Source: Lycium barbarum | Lineage: Eukaryota > Streptophyta > Magnoliopsida > Solanales > Solanaceae | Assembly: GCF_019175385.1 (NCBI RefSeq) | Contig: NC_083344.1 | Coordinates: forward strand, 6,114,965-6,178,964 | Direction: 5' to 3' | DNA length: 64,000 nt | Part shown: positions 1 through 10,941 of the stretch, one piece after another | How positions within the stretch are numbered: the stretch's first letter is position 1 | How the letters are laid out: each line of letters starts with the position of its first letter | Translations under genes and position numbers: made by a program | Notes under the pieces: model-generated | Told to the model about the DNA's origin: nothing | What the model saw: the letters and a program-made list of their open reading frames with translations, nothing else | The model's database searches: none

Positions 1-1815
1 TCTTATATAGAGTATCTGTGGTCACTTGCTTTCCAATCTTGACTATGAAACTTTTGAAATTATCTGAGGCTTTGAGATTTCTGTCATTTCCCAGCATTTT
101 CATTCCCTCAGTTGGGACACCTAGAATCTCGCCCAATTGACTTTCATCCAAAGTGAAATCGACTCCTCTAACTCTGCACACTAAGGTATGGTTGTCAATG
201 TACTGCAGATTTACACATAAATTTGCTACCTCTTTCTCATAAGTGAGAGAAGGCCCTTGAAATAGATGGTCCCATTGTTGAGCTTTTAAGATTTCCATCA
301 ATTCATTCAATCCCTGATGTCCAACTGTTTCAGGATCAAGCGCTCTTCCAAGTAGCACTTTTTGTCCTTTTAGATTCTTAATTCTCGACATCTCTTCATT
401 TTTCTTAAAGTGCTCCCTGTCGTGAAGGACCAGGTCCCTTCCCAACTTCCACCTTTTTCCTTTTAGATGAACCTGTTTCCTCAATTTTAACATCCTTTCT
501 TTTTTTAGGAGATTTAGAGATTTTCTGAGACTTGTCCAATTTAGCAGTATCTTTCTCACTTCTCAATTTTACCTTCTTTTTAGAGCTTTTTCTTTCCCGG
601 GGAGACTTTTCTTCTTTCTTTCCTTGGTTATCAACCACATTCACTACCTCTTCTTTGTCTCTTGGCGTCACTAATCGTTTTTTACTCTTTGGACTCTTCT
701 CTTTGTCAGTCTTAGGAATGGAGTCCGGTTGTGTTTGAGTTTTGAGTTTGATAGTGAAGGGTTTCTTGCTAGGCTGTGAGACAACTTTAGTTTTGGCAAT
801 ATGTTTACTCTTGGTAATGTTTCCTTTCCCTGATGATTTTGAAGCACCAGATTCCCTTCCTGGGCATCCTTCCAGAGGTACAACAATGGAGGACAAGGGT
901 ACCATATCCAAACAGTGTTCCTCGGGACCAGGTCCCTTACTCACATACTTTGTTTCACCACAGTTTCTCTGTTCCATTCATTTTCTACTAACTTTTTCTC
1001 AAACTTCCAGACTTCTCCTGTGCTTCCATACTTACTTTTCCAGATTACCTTTCAATCACTTCTTTCTCAACAATATCACTTACAAAATTTAGTACAATGC
1101 CATCAGGGATATCACCAGCATTATCTAGACAAACATTCACATCTTCACTTCTTACGTTAGCAGTATCACTACCCACATGGACTGCAACATCTTCTGTATT
1201 TTTACCAGATTTTTCACTGACTCACTTTTATCTGTTGCATCACCTGACACAGCCCTACCTATTTTAACCTCGGTATCCAAGATAATATCCCTTATAGGCA
1301 ACCTAACCTCTTTTTCACAACTACCAATCATAGTATTAGCATTTATGGTACTTTCTACTTCTTCTATACTGGCTAAAGGGTTGGAGTTTCCTGATTTTTT
1401 AGGCTGTTCTTCTAAGACCCTTTCCTTGGTCTCATGCATCACCTCTACTAGCCTATAGACTTCAACACCTTTTTTTTTACTTGACACCTCTATCCCATCA
1501 TCATTTTCATCTGTTTCTTCCGTAAGACCAAAGAGTTGGGAAGTAGTAACGGTTTAGGCACTGATTTCAAAGTCGGGGTTGTCAGACAAAGAGGATTTTG
1601 TAGATTCTGAGACAAAAACTTTTAATTTTTGTTTCTCTTGAGTTGTAGAGGGACCAAGAACAGATGGTTTAGGTGAGAGCACATTGGATTTTTGGATAGT
1701 AGAAGTGTGACCTTCTTGAGAGAGGGAGGATGATAGTGGGTCTGTCGGCGTGGGTTCTTTGGAAGATGAGCGAGTGGGGTTGGTTTCTGTTCTAATAGAA
1801 GATGAGGACTCAAAA
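1..1815 (-). pseudogene. Broken 'putative plant transposon protein' ORF of a degenerate retroelement
   Basis: Read on the minus strand from about 1815 to beyond the left edge. It has a Ser/Thr/Pro-rich N-terminus, an acidic middle, a Lys/Ser-rich section (about 480-870) and then, in positions 1-400, a folded-looking domain (stretches such as VLLGRALDPETVG, GEILGVPTEGMKML). I recognise this as the plant-specific 'putative plant transposon protein' type found in large Solanaceae retroelement-derived ORFs. The frame is open over long stretches but interrupted: TAA at about 1554-1556, another break near 1150, and a one-base frameshift near 405. No good ATG is seen at the expected start. GPGP tetrapeptides come from the palindrome GGACCAGGTCC at about 429 and 926. 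A decayed transposon ORF is the best reading; a domesticated gene is unlikely because of the stops. The family name is from recognition only. Confidence 0.55.
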
Positions 1816-1923
1816 TTCGACGTGGTCTATTTTAAGCAGAAAGATGGAGAAGAGAGTGGAATTTGATGGAGTGTAAGGGTTGAGTGATATATGTGAGGGA
1901 GAATAGGAAAGATTGTAAACTTG

Positions 1924-1934
1924 CTTATAAAAGG
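1924..1934 (-). promoter_or_regulatory. TATA-like box upstream of the broken transposon ORF
   Basis: The minus strand reads CTTTTATAAGC about 100 bases before the start of the open frame, followed by a pyrimidine-rich leader (about 1840-1910). This looks like a core promoter and 5' leader, but function is inferred only. Confidence 0.35.
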
Positions 1935-1949
1935 AGAAGAACCAATTCC

Positions 1950-3660
1950 TATTGGTTTAAACACAGAGTACTTTTACACCCGGGTCGATTCAGAAGAAAA
2001 ATGAGACGTTTGGGCTTAAAAGTAAGAGGGAACTGATGATGACATGACACTTAGGCAAAATTAAAATGTAAATGCTTGAACATACTACTAACCTGAGTCA
2101 TAGGGACCTGGTCCCTTGATCTTTATAAAGATAGCTTAGGCAAAAGCTCTGAAGAGTGCAATGTCTCTAATTCTAGGTTGTCCTGAAATTGCCATGTGAG
2201 CATACCTGTAATGGTATAAGAACAAGTTAGATATCTCCAAAAAACACTTCATGAGTTGTACCTCTTCTCTCAACATTTCCATTCATTAAGGAGCTATTAG
2301 ATAATTTGAAGCATCCACATTTTCAACTGACTTAATCTATGAAGCTTAGACAATGTTTCAAGGATTTAGATGACATCCCTGATTGCATATTCAACTCCAC
2401 TCCATGAATTCTCTTTAAATTCATAAATAACCCAGTTCAAAGACTTTAGCATATCCAACAAGCATATGTTGTCTCTTGACAAGGAGTGATGATCAGGTTC
2501 TTCAATTGTTTAAGATATGGTTATCCCTTCTTAGATACCTTTCTAAAGAGACCATTTTGAACTTGGTTGAGTTTTAGTATGCAACTCAGCACTTAGCGCA
2601 AGGGTAGTGGTATTAGCCTTTGGATACAACAGCGATTTCCTTGACACTTCAGAGATTTTAACATCGTCCTTCCTAACCTTTATGCAAATCCTTGATTGCA
2701 CTAGAGTAGGGAGCCTTTTGATGGTTTACAAGTTTGCAAACACAAAGGACGATTTTCCTTATTTGTCATCCCTTTGTTCAGAACTTTTGTCCACGAGGTG
2801 GACGTCCATCTCTTTTATCCTCTTGAGTCATCTTTAGGAGGAATAAAGCTCTTGTCTTGATAAATGAGGAACCTTATCAAGCTGAAGTGATAGCTTAGAA
2901 ACCTCAGGTCCTATATAAGAAGGGACCAAGTTCTTTTGCATTCTTTGGTCACTGGGTTGTACTTACTTCATTTTCTATCCTTAGTTTAGATTATTGTCTT
3001 GACCTTACGCTCTGTTTTACTCTGCTTTTGTAATCTCCGTTCCTTTCAGAGGACAGCTCACAGCAAATTCCCAGGAACATGATCCCGAACACATATTCAT
3101 TTAGCACAAGCCTAATGAAAATACCACCTATCATCAACAAAAATTACCCTTGTCTTGTCTTCAGCTCACTACTTGTTGTCATTTACTGTTGATATCATAT
3201 AGACATGGTCCTCTAGAACTTGTATCCTGCTCATTTACATCATTTATAGGGACCAAGTATACATCTGTTGACAGGATAAGATTGACTATATTGAACTCCC
3301 TGTAGTTAACCCAGCTTAGTACACTTGCATTTCAACCCTTCGGCATGGTATGCACGTTCAAATCCATGAGAGAGTGTCTTGCAGACTTTTTCTCACATAA
3401 AGAGTGCATTATCTCTTCATGTTATCACTCGACACACTCCCACCTTTCAAGGTCTTGAGTGAGATAAGATTAACTATTTCTTCAATTTTGTGCTCAGAGC
3501 AGTCACATTAACCAACCCTTTGTTGACGGCTCCTTTCTCACTCTAGCCCTCTCATTCAATTACTCATAGAACTTAGGAACCCAAATCAGCTTGCGCCCCA
3601 AATAATGATAGAATGGATGAACTTGATGTCTCTTCGCACAGGCAGGTAACAGGCTCTTCT
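1950..3660. other. Non-coding stretch between two retroelement modules
   Basis: No convincing gene. Only short ORFs with poor composition are present. Degenerate copies of the GGGACC(A/T)GGTCCC palindrome occur at about 2103 and 2931, which ties this stretch to the same retroelement family as its flanks. Confidence 0.5.
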
Positions 3661-3664
3661 TTGT

Positions 3665-4753
3665 TCAAGGACCAAGTCCCGGTCGTATTGGTTTGCTTTC
3701 AACATCCTCTCTGTTTCTCCATGCTGACTGAGCTTTTTCTTTACTCAAGTCCTTAAAATGACCAACATAATCATAATGAGTCCTAAGCCGTTCTTCAGAT
3801 CCACAGAAGCATTTTTCTTCTTTGTCATTCTCATCTTTTGATCTTGACATAAGGGCAAAGTTAGAGTTATATCCTGAAGCTTCGTTATCAGTATTCATCC
3901 TGGATGTCTCCCTTACATCCCTACTATCTTTAGATTCATCTGAGAAGTCTTCCCAAACAGCTAGAGCTTCCTCGACCAAGGTGTCAGCTTTCGTTTTTGA
4001 GTTAAACATGTCCTCAGGTACCTGGTACTTCTCTTTTTCTTCTTCGACATTTTTGCTGCTGCTTCCTAACTTTGACAAGCCTTCAGTGATGTGTATCATT
4101 TCAAACTCATCTCCACTTGAGTCACCTTTCTTTTCTAATCTGACAAATATCTTCTTTTTCTTCCTTCTTTGCTTCCTGTTTTCTTCATTTTTTCTTTTTA
4201 GCTCATAAATCTTGAGGTCATTGATCAGTTCATTGAGTTTCAGTTCTTCCAAATCCATGGATTCAAGGATGGTACTAGCTTTTACTTCCCATGAAATTGG
4301 CAGTGCCCACAGCAACTTGCGAACTAAGAGATGCTCCTCAATAATTTTATCAAGGGAATGAAGTTCTTCAATGATGGAAGTGAATCTAGTGTACACATCA
4401 CGAACAGACTCACTTTCCTTCATTTTGAAGAAATCATACTTTATGGTAAGCATCTCAATTCTGAGTTGCTTTTCTCTACAAGATCCTTCATAGACATTCT
4501 TAAGAGCATCCCAGATTTCCTTTGCCGTTTTGCAAGAAGTAATAAAATTATACTCTTCTGACCTAAGAGTACGAATAAGAATTTTATTGGCCTTGAGATC
4601 CTTCTGTACGCCTTCTTTGTCAGTATCACTGAGTTTCTTCTCTTCTTTTGGATCTGACTTTTCTTCAACCTCATAATCTTTTACAGAAGCATGAGGCCCG
4701 TCACAAATAATGTACCACAACTCAGGGTCCTCAGTCAAAATAAAATCTTGCAT
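3665..4753 (-). pseudogene. Copia-type gag (UBN2-like) of a truncated LTR retrotransposon
   Basis: A single open frame of 362 codons on the minus strand. The middle carries the copia Gag (UBN2/DUF4219-like) signature: LYEGSCREKQ-type spacing, TAKEIWDALKNVYEG, a following YTRFTSIIEELHSL segment and a LLWALPISWE segment, then a Lys/Arg/Glu-rich tail. Gag forms the virus-like particle that packages element RNA. The frame lies directly downstream (minus strand) of a primer-binding site (4885-4896) and an LTR, as expected for 5'-LTR-gag order. No protease, integrase or RT follows, and the zinc knuckle is missing because the frame ends in a GLGP tail at 3665. The element is therefore truncated or a gag-only non-autonomous derivative. 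The large hydrophilic gag suggests a SIRE-like copia lineage, which is inferred. Confidence 0.7.
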
Positions 4754-4884
4754 TCTTGCCTTCCACCATTCATAGAATTCTCCATTAGACCTTGGTAGTC
4801 TTGTGAAAGATTATCCTTTCTTCATGTTTGTGAACTAGCCATGACGAGGATCCTTTCTAGGTATTACTCTTTTAGAAAGAACCT

Positions 4885-4896
4885 GCTCTGATACCA
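4885..4896 (-). other. Primer-binding site (initiator tRNA-Met)
   Basis: The minus strand reads TGGTATCAGAGC, the standard initiator tRNA-Met PBS of plant LTR retrotransposons. It sits 2 bases inside the LTR edge at 4899 and upstream of the gag frame. Confidence 0.8.
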
Positions 4897-4898
4897 AT

Positions 4899-5850
4899 TG
4901 ATAGAACCTATGGACTCACCCTTTCTAGTTCACCACCTGAAAGATCACCAAAATAGTCTAAGGGGCCTGGTCCCTAAAATGTTTTCACAGATAATGATGG
5001 AAAGTAAAGAAGGCAAGATATTTACGTGGAAACTCCTTGCTCAAGGGATTAAGAATCATGACCTACCCCAGTAGGATTTCCAACTTCACTAAACTGAGCA
5101 ATGTTCAGATTACAACCTATTGCAACCTAGGGATTAAACTCTTAATTCCTCTCTCTTATAATGTCTCAATTGTAAGTAACTCTCGACTACCTCTAGCCAA
5201 GCAAACTAATACATCTTGCCTATCCCTAGACAAGTGTACCACTCAAAGGTTAACTAGGTGAACATCTAACAAACAACTTCTGAGAATTCAAACTAATACA
5301 CCTAGACTAATTCTAGCCTAGTGTACCACTCAAAAGCTTGTGAAGATAAACTTCTTACAAGTAGCCTCTTAGAATTCAAGCACCTAAAAACAACTTCTTA
5401 AAAGTGTAGAATAGGTTTACAATTTATATAATAAAGGAACAAAGACTCAACAACCTAAGGACTTGAAGCATCTTCAGTTTTGGGATCTGGTCCTTTGGCT
5501 TGCTGAGGTTGTGTTCTTGAGAGCACATTGAGAGGGGTGGCGGCTGCACTTGAGAAAAATATAATTTTCAGATTTTCAAGTGTTAGGTCAAATAATCCCA
5601 ACATGTTGTACATATATGAGACCAATATAGAGAACATGTGAGAAACATGTGACCATGGATAGTGACTTTCCAAGGGCTATTAGTTTCTAGTACACACACA
5701 GTTGTGCTGCTGCAGTGTTTCCTGAACAGTGCAGCAGCTTTACCAGCTGTCATGTTTCGTATAATGCCCAGGGGACCTGATGAAGGACCCGGTCCTTGGT
5801 GTGTTTGTCAAATTTTCAAAACTACAACATATCATAACTCACAATATCAT
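4899..5850 (-). repeat. LTR of the copia-type element (outer edge approximate)
   Basis: The inner edge is set by the PBS: on the plus strand the LTR begins TGATAGAACC at 4899. The outer edge is uncertain (about 5800-5870) because no second LTR or target duplication is visible in the window. GGACC-x-GGTCC palindromes lie near 4960, 5480 and 5787. Confidence 0.5.
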
Positions 5851-5870
5851 AACTCATCAATTAGACTATA

Positions 5871-8334
5871 TGTATGAAATTTCTCTCTTTTCTCACTTTA
5901 CTTTCTGCTCTTGTACTCTTATCACCTGATTTTGGGGGGGTGTATTTACGTTTTTTCGCACTTATGACTATTAAGACGCCTTTATGACTTATTATCTCTT
6001 CTTACACTTTACTTTATGCATGTAATTAATGAAAACTGGCTAAAAATGGAATTTGATTCGCCTATTGGGTTGGGTGTTGGTGGCATCATGATTTAGGAGA
6101 TTTTGGGTCATGACATAGAGGGTATAGAGTTCATTGATTAGATAGTATATTTATTTCGTTTTGAGATATTAAAAATGACATCATTTTTCTCTATCTACTG
6201 ATGAAAGAACTAATCAGAAAACCTTTATAAAGTTTTTAAATCAAGAGAGAATCACATTAAATAAGCGATTACCAGAATCAAATTTATTTGCTAAATACAA
6301 TGAATCCTGACTAAAGTCAAAAAAGTTAGCATAGCAATATAAATATTGCCGGTATTATATACATTTGCCCCTTCTTCTCAACTTCATTGTTATTTGTAGT
6401 TTTGTTTATCTACACAATACTGATTTTCCTCCAAACTCAACCTAATTTCTTGCGTAGCCGAGGTAAGTAAGGGTAATTTATTTTCCTTTAAATCTCTGGA
6501 ATTCCATTTTGTAAAATTACTTATCTAATAATACTTATATTTGTTTTTCTCAAATAAAAAATATTTGATTTTCTCTCTGACGATGTGGTGCTTCGATTTT
6601 CTACTTCTGATGATGCTGAAATCTGTGAATGCTTGGAAAATGTAAATAAATTTGAGTCAATCATGTATAGTACAGATCAAATTCTCCTTTGATATATTCG
6701 TTAATTTTTGTTTTAAATAGATGGAGATATGAAAAATGTTGTCTCACATTTTTAATACCTTGAAGAATATTGATTTGTTTTATGTAGCATGACTCATGTC
6801 GTAGGGACAACACTATCCGTCCTTTTTATTTTACCTATATATTTTTATGTTCTATCTTAGTTTTTTAGATGGCTAAGGTTAGATCTGATGGCAAAGGATC
6901 GATTCGACAATTTATTAAAAACAAACCATCCCATGCCAATATTTTCATTCATATATTGAGTATAGCACAAACTAATTTTCTTGGAATAGTTCCAATTATC
7001 ATTTTAATTTTTCTTCGATTTTTGTTCAGTTATTTTGATACTTTATGTTAAGACATCAAATAATTATACTAGTTTTACAAACAGTCTCATTTGTTACATA
7101 AAGATTACCAAATATTACTATTTATGTTATATGTTAAATATATATGTGTAATATTATTATACATACATTAGTTAATCTGATTATTCCTTGCAATTATATA
7201 CCCATGCTTATACCTATGCATTTGATTAGAAAATCGTCTAAAAATTTATTTGAATATTAGGTTCAACATAAGTAGCTTTACAAACAAACAAAACTGACAC
7301 CCTCACTAGGGGTGATTTACAAGAATGGTCTCAGAGTTAGAGATGGGTAGTTGGAAATTAACTTTTGATCACTCCTCTTGCCCGATGGATAAAACTTCAA
7401 GCTTAATAAGTTTTAATTTTTCAGCTTGAAGGCTTGTTCATGGGACCAGGTAAGCGAGGCTTAAAAGTTCAGGATCATCCATTTCAAGATTAGTGATGTA
7501 ATTTCTTATATAATCATTGTGATGTTTACTTCAAAGCGACATGGACACCTACATCACTACATTAAATATAGTTCGCATATAACTATTGTGATATGATTAT
7601 GAAGTAGAGGATTTGTACCTAATTAATTAATCCATAGACTATTTCAACTATATACCTTTATTATCTCCTTTTCATGACAAGGATCCTTTAACTATTTACT
7701 TTTGTTTTCTCTCCTTCCGATTATTGCTGCAAAAAACATCAATGTATTCTACCAATATATCATCAAACAGAATGGTTCATTACACTCATTGACATATATA
7801 CTCTTTTCGGCTACTAAAAATTTTGTTGTAGAAGAAAAATAGGTTGTTACCTAAAAAAAAGAATAAAACAAAGCGCAATATAAGTAGGCTTTGATTTATC
7901 CATTTTCTTTTTTAAAGGTTGACCTTTTTTTTTTTTTTTTTTCATTTTACCAGTTTTAAACCGAATTTTCATTTATATGAATTTTATGGGAGATGTTAAT
8001 TCAATTACCATTTCGTACTAGCTTTTCAATGGAATAACATTTACTCTCACCAAAATGAGATGAAAAGATATATAATTAAGGGTGTGTTTGGTAAGGAGGA
8101 TTTTTTTTTTTTTCAATTTATCCATGTTTGGTTGGTCAAAGTGCATTTTTAAAAAGTCTTTAGAAAAATAAGTTCCTTAAAATTAGAAAAATAATTACTA
8201 GCCCGGTGAAAGTAGGAAAAACATGTGCCTTATTCACTTCTTCCAATGGCATTTTCATGGTGATACAGATACACTATCCCTCCACCCTCGCTCACTCACT
8301 TCTCCTTCTCTAATTCTTTTGCAGGTTAGAGATT
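5871..8334. other. AT-rich intergenic stretch without recognisable genes
   Basis: Nothing coding is supported. Long A/T runs occur (7926-7942, 8100-8114). The sequence just before 8100 (GTGTGTTTGGTAAGG) looks like a degraded MITE end. Short ORFs such as 6869-7051 have no recognisable domain. Confidence 0.5.
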
Positions 8335-8335
8335 C

Positions 8336-8960
8336 TTGATAAAACAAGCATTGGAGATTGAAGTAGCTGAGGGTGATTTTGCAACTAAGAAGTTGAAAAT
8401 GACATCATCTTGTGCCGAAAACAGTCCAGTGACACTCAGAGTAACATCCCAAAATTATCATCTATATCCACCTCTCTTGGCAATAGATGAGAATCATTTG
8501 GTCTCTCTTAAAGTGTTCATGAATACTTTGCAGAAGCTCCATGCTACCATTAGAGCCAAGTTCAGGATCCCTGTTATAGGGGAAAAGTGGCTGGTTTAGC
8601 ATCGCCTCTTTGTCGAGGTAATTACTCGTGGTGGTAGAGTAAAAGTTGTAGGGAGAAAAGATGGAAGGAAGTAACATTAGTTTTTAGTTTCTTCTTCAGC
8701 CACAGATGCTTCATTTACCCTTCGAAAATACTATATTTCATTATTATTCCACTACGAAAGAGTTTACTATTTCAAGGCAATGTACTAGAATCCTTCTCTT
8801 GATCATGTGTTGTAGGAAGTCTCACAAACTTCAATTGCACCGCATCATGGTTTGTTCGGATATGTGCCAAAAATAGAAGCCGTCATGCCCAAGCTTAGAG
8901 GATAGAAATAATATTTCCTAAAGCACCATCAACAGTGTCTAATCTTATTGCTGGCAAGAT
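8336..8960 (+). pseudogene. ARID-HMG gene fragment, left arm of an inverted duplication
   Basis: The translation matches the ARID region of plant ARID-HMG (HMGB9/10/15-like) DNA-binding proteins: FMNTLQKLHATIRAKF, IPVIGEK, then after an in-frame TAG HRLFVEVITRGG, then further on ASFTLRKYYISLLFHYE. At about 8930-8950 it reaches a segment resembling the ARID-to-HMG linker (APSTVSNLI). These proteins normally bind AT-rich DNA in the nucleus. The frame has several stops and is not functional as a protein. No introns are evident between pieces of the domain, which suggests derivation from an mRNA copy (inference). It is mirrored by 8990-9594 on the other strand. Confidence 0.65.
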
Positions 8961-9592
8961 ACCCTTTTGGCAAGATACCCTTTCTCAAACTTGCCATCAA
9001 TAAGATCAGACACTGTTGATGGTGCTTTAGGAAATTGTTTCCATCATTTGCGGTCGGGGCATGATGGCTTCTATTTCTAACACATATTCAGCCAAACCAT
9101 GATGAGGTGGAACTGTAGCATGTGAGACTTGTTGCAATACGAAGGATTTGAGTACATTGCCTTGAAATAGTAAACTCTTTCGTAGTGGAATAACAATGAA
9201 ATATAGTATTTCCAAAGGATAAATGTAGCATTCGTGGCTCAAGAAGGAAAACTAAAACCTAATGTTGCTTCCTTTCATCTTTTCTACCCAAAAACCTTTG
9301 CAATACCACCACGAGTAGTCCTCGACAAAGAGGCGATGCAGATCTAATCGATTTTTCCCCTATAACAGGGATCCCTAACTCGTTTCTCATGATAACATGG
9401 AGCTTTTGCAAAATATTCATGAACACTTTAGGAGAGGCCACAACATTCTCATATATAGCCATATATAGCCAAGGGAGGTGGATATGGATGATAATTTTGG
9501 GTGTTATTCTGAGTGGCACTGGACTATTTTCAACACAAGATGATGTCATTTTCAACTTCTTAGTTTCAAAATCACTCTCAATTACTTCAATC
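8355..9592. repeat. Large inverted repeat (two ~0.6 kb arms, ~30 b loop)
   Basis: Left arm about 8355-8958, right arm about 8990-9592, spacer 8959-8989. Both arms carry the same ARID-HMG fragment, so a transcript across it would fold into a long imperfect duplex. The innermost pairing is TTATTGCTGGCAAG with CTTGCCATCAATAA. Confidence 0.8.
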
Positions 9593-9594
9593 AC
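8990..9594 (-). pseudogene. ARID-HMG gene fragment, right arm of an inverted duplication
   Basis: This is the same gene fragment as 8336-8960 in opposite orientation. Its frame starts TKKLKMTSSCVENSP, runs through VFMNILQKLHVIM and GIPVIGEK, then (in shifted frames) PPHHGLAEYV, and ends near the centre with the linker sequence TVSDLIDGKFEKGYL in a good frame. It is broken by small indels, for example a CATATATAGC duplication near 9445-9470. The two arms are roughly 85% identical by eye, so the inversion is not very recent. It is not a functional gene. Confidence 0.65.
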
Positions 9595-9649
9595 ATCTTA
9601 TCTTAATTATATAGTGCACTTTGAATTAGTGATTTTACTATGAATTGCT

Positions 9650-10020
9650 ACAATTCCATCAAGCACCACCAAATACCAAATTACTGCTGCTTGAAGATGA
9701 TTCCAATTTCCAACTAGGTGAATCTTCATATATTTTGTCAACAAACATATATTTCATTTTGTGAGATGGCCAGACTTTTTACTACATTTTGTGGATAGTA
9801 AGAAAGTGAATGTTCTAAATCATGAAGATATCATTATGACATAATTTTTCTTAAATCTGAGATAAGTACTGATAGGTTTAATTATAACTTTGTCGCACAA
9901 GGTGAGATGGCTACTTTAATTATTTTTTTAATTACTAAATTTACCTATCCATACTTTCACCTTTTGTGGTGGTGGAGTTTTTTGTCCTGCACCCCTTTTA
10001 TCTAAATTTATGCTAATGTC
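9650..10020. other. AT-rich stretch, no feature recognised
   Basis: No coding signal or clear repeat boundary was found. Confidence 0.4.
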
Positions 10021-10035
10021 AAGGTGGAGCATTAG

Positions 10036-10175
10036 TTTAGGGGGTCTAATAAGGTCGTAGATCATCTAGCCAACTTAGCCGTGAGAAGCCAGAATGAGTC
10101 CTTTATGATTCCTATCAGCAACTTCTTGTGGGGGCTAAAGGTCCATTCCAACTTGCCACGAGACAAATGGCCTCT
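10036..10175 (+). pseudogene. RNase H C-terminal relic of a plant retroelement
   Basis: In one frame the DNA reads NKVVDHLANLAVRSQ and continues to a TAA at about 10178. This resembles the end of the RNase H-like domain (xNxVADxLANLA) common in plant LINE-type ORFs. Only about 45 codons remain, with no upstream domain. Weak but specific. Confidence 0.4.
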
Positions 10176-10489
10176 ATAAGGTTCAAATACAACAAGTTAA
10201 ATGTTTTTGTTAGTTAACTGTATAGGTAGCTTATTTACGAGAGTTGGAATGTCTATATTATTAGATTCCCCTTCCCTCTTTATGTGAAGGATAAAAACGT
10301 TATCCTAGGTAAGGCCAAGTCCCCCTTCTTCTAGATCTTTTTTTAGAACTATAATTGTATGTATCTTATGCAGTACGAATTTAACATAATACATGAATGA
10401 TAAACAGTTAATAATTCATTAAATTTGTGTTAATTCACTACCAAGCGGATCAGAAGTGCACATTTCAATTAGTTGAAAATTAGATACAC

Positions 10490-10690
10490 TTAATAATCTA
10501 TTTGGCCAAGCTTCTGGAAGTCAAAAAATGCTTATTTCTTTGTAAATACAATTTGCTACTCTCTGAAAGAATTTTCTTGAAAAAATACTTCACACAAAAA
10601 ACCCCTTTCAAAATAAGCATATATTAAAAGTTGATAAATAGGCTATTAACCAAATATTACAATAAGGACTAAAATCAAAATTTACAAACA
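10490..10690. repeat. Possible hAT-type MITE remnant
   Basis: The stretch carries TTTGGCCAAGCTTCTGGAAG and a weakly complementary end near 10650-10680, a pattern I associate with Solanaceae MITEs. No target duplication was found. Confidence 0.25.
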
Positions 10691-10941
10691 ACAGGGACTA
10701 GAAATGCTATATATTGAATCCTCATTATAAAAATAGGAACAAATATCGCTATTATGTCTCATGCAGTTGTTATATTTATGTACCCATATGTTATATGTAT
10801 ATTCTATCAGCCTCTTTTTGTGATTCTTGGAAAAAACATTGACAATCTTTTTGAGTAGTAGGAAGCAAGAAAAAAGAAGAAGAAGAGAGACAGACAGTGT
10901 TTTATTTTTCTTTTTTCAAAATTTATATAGCATAAATCAAT

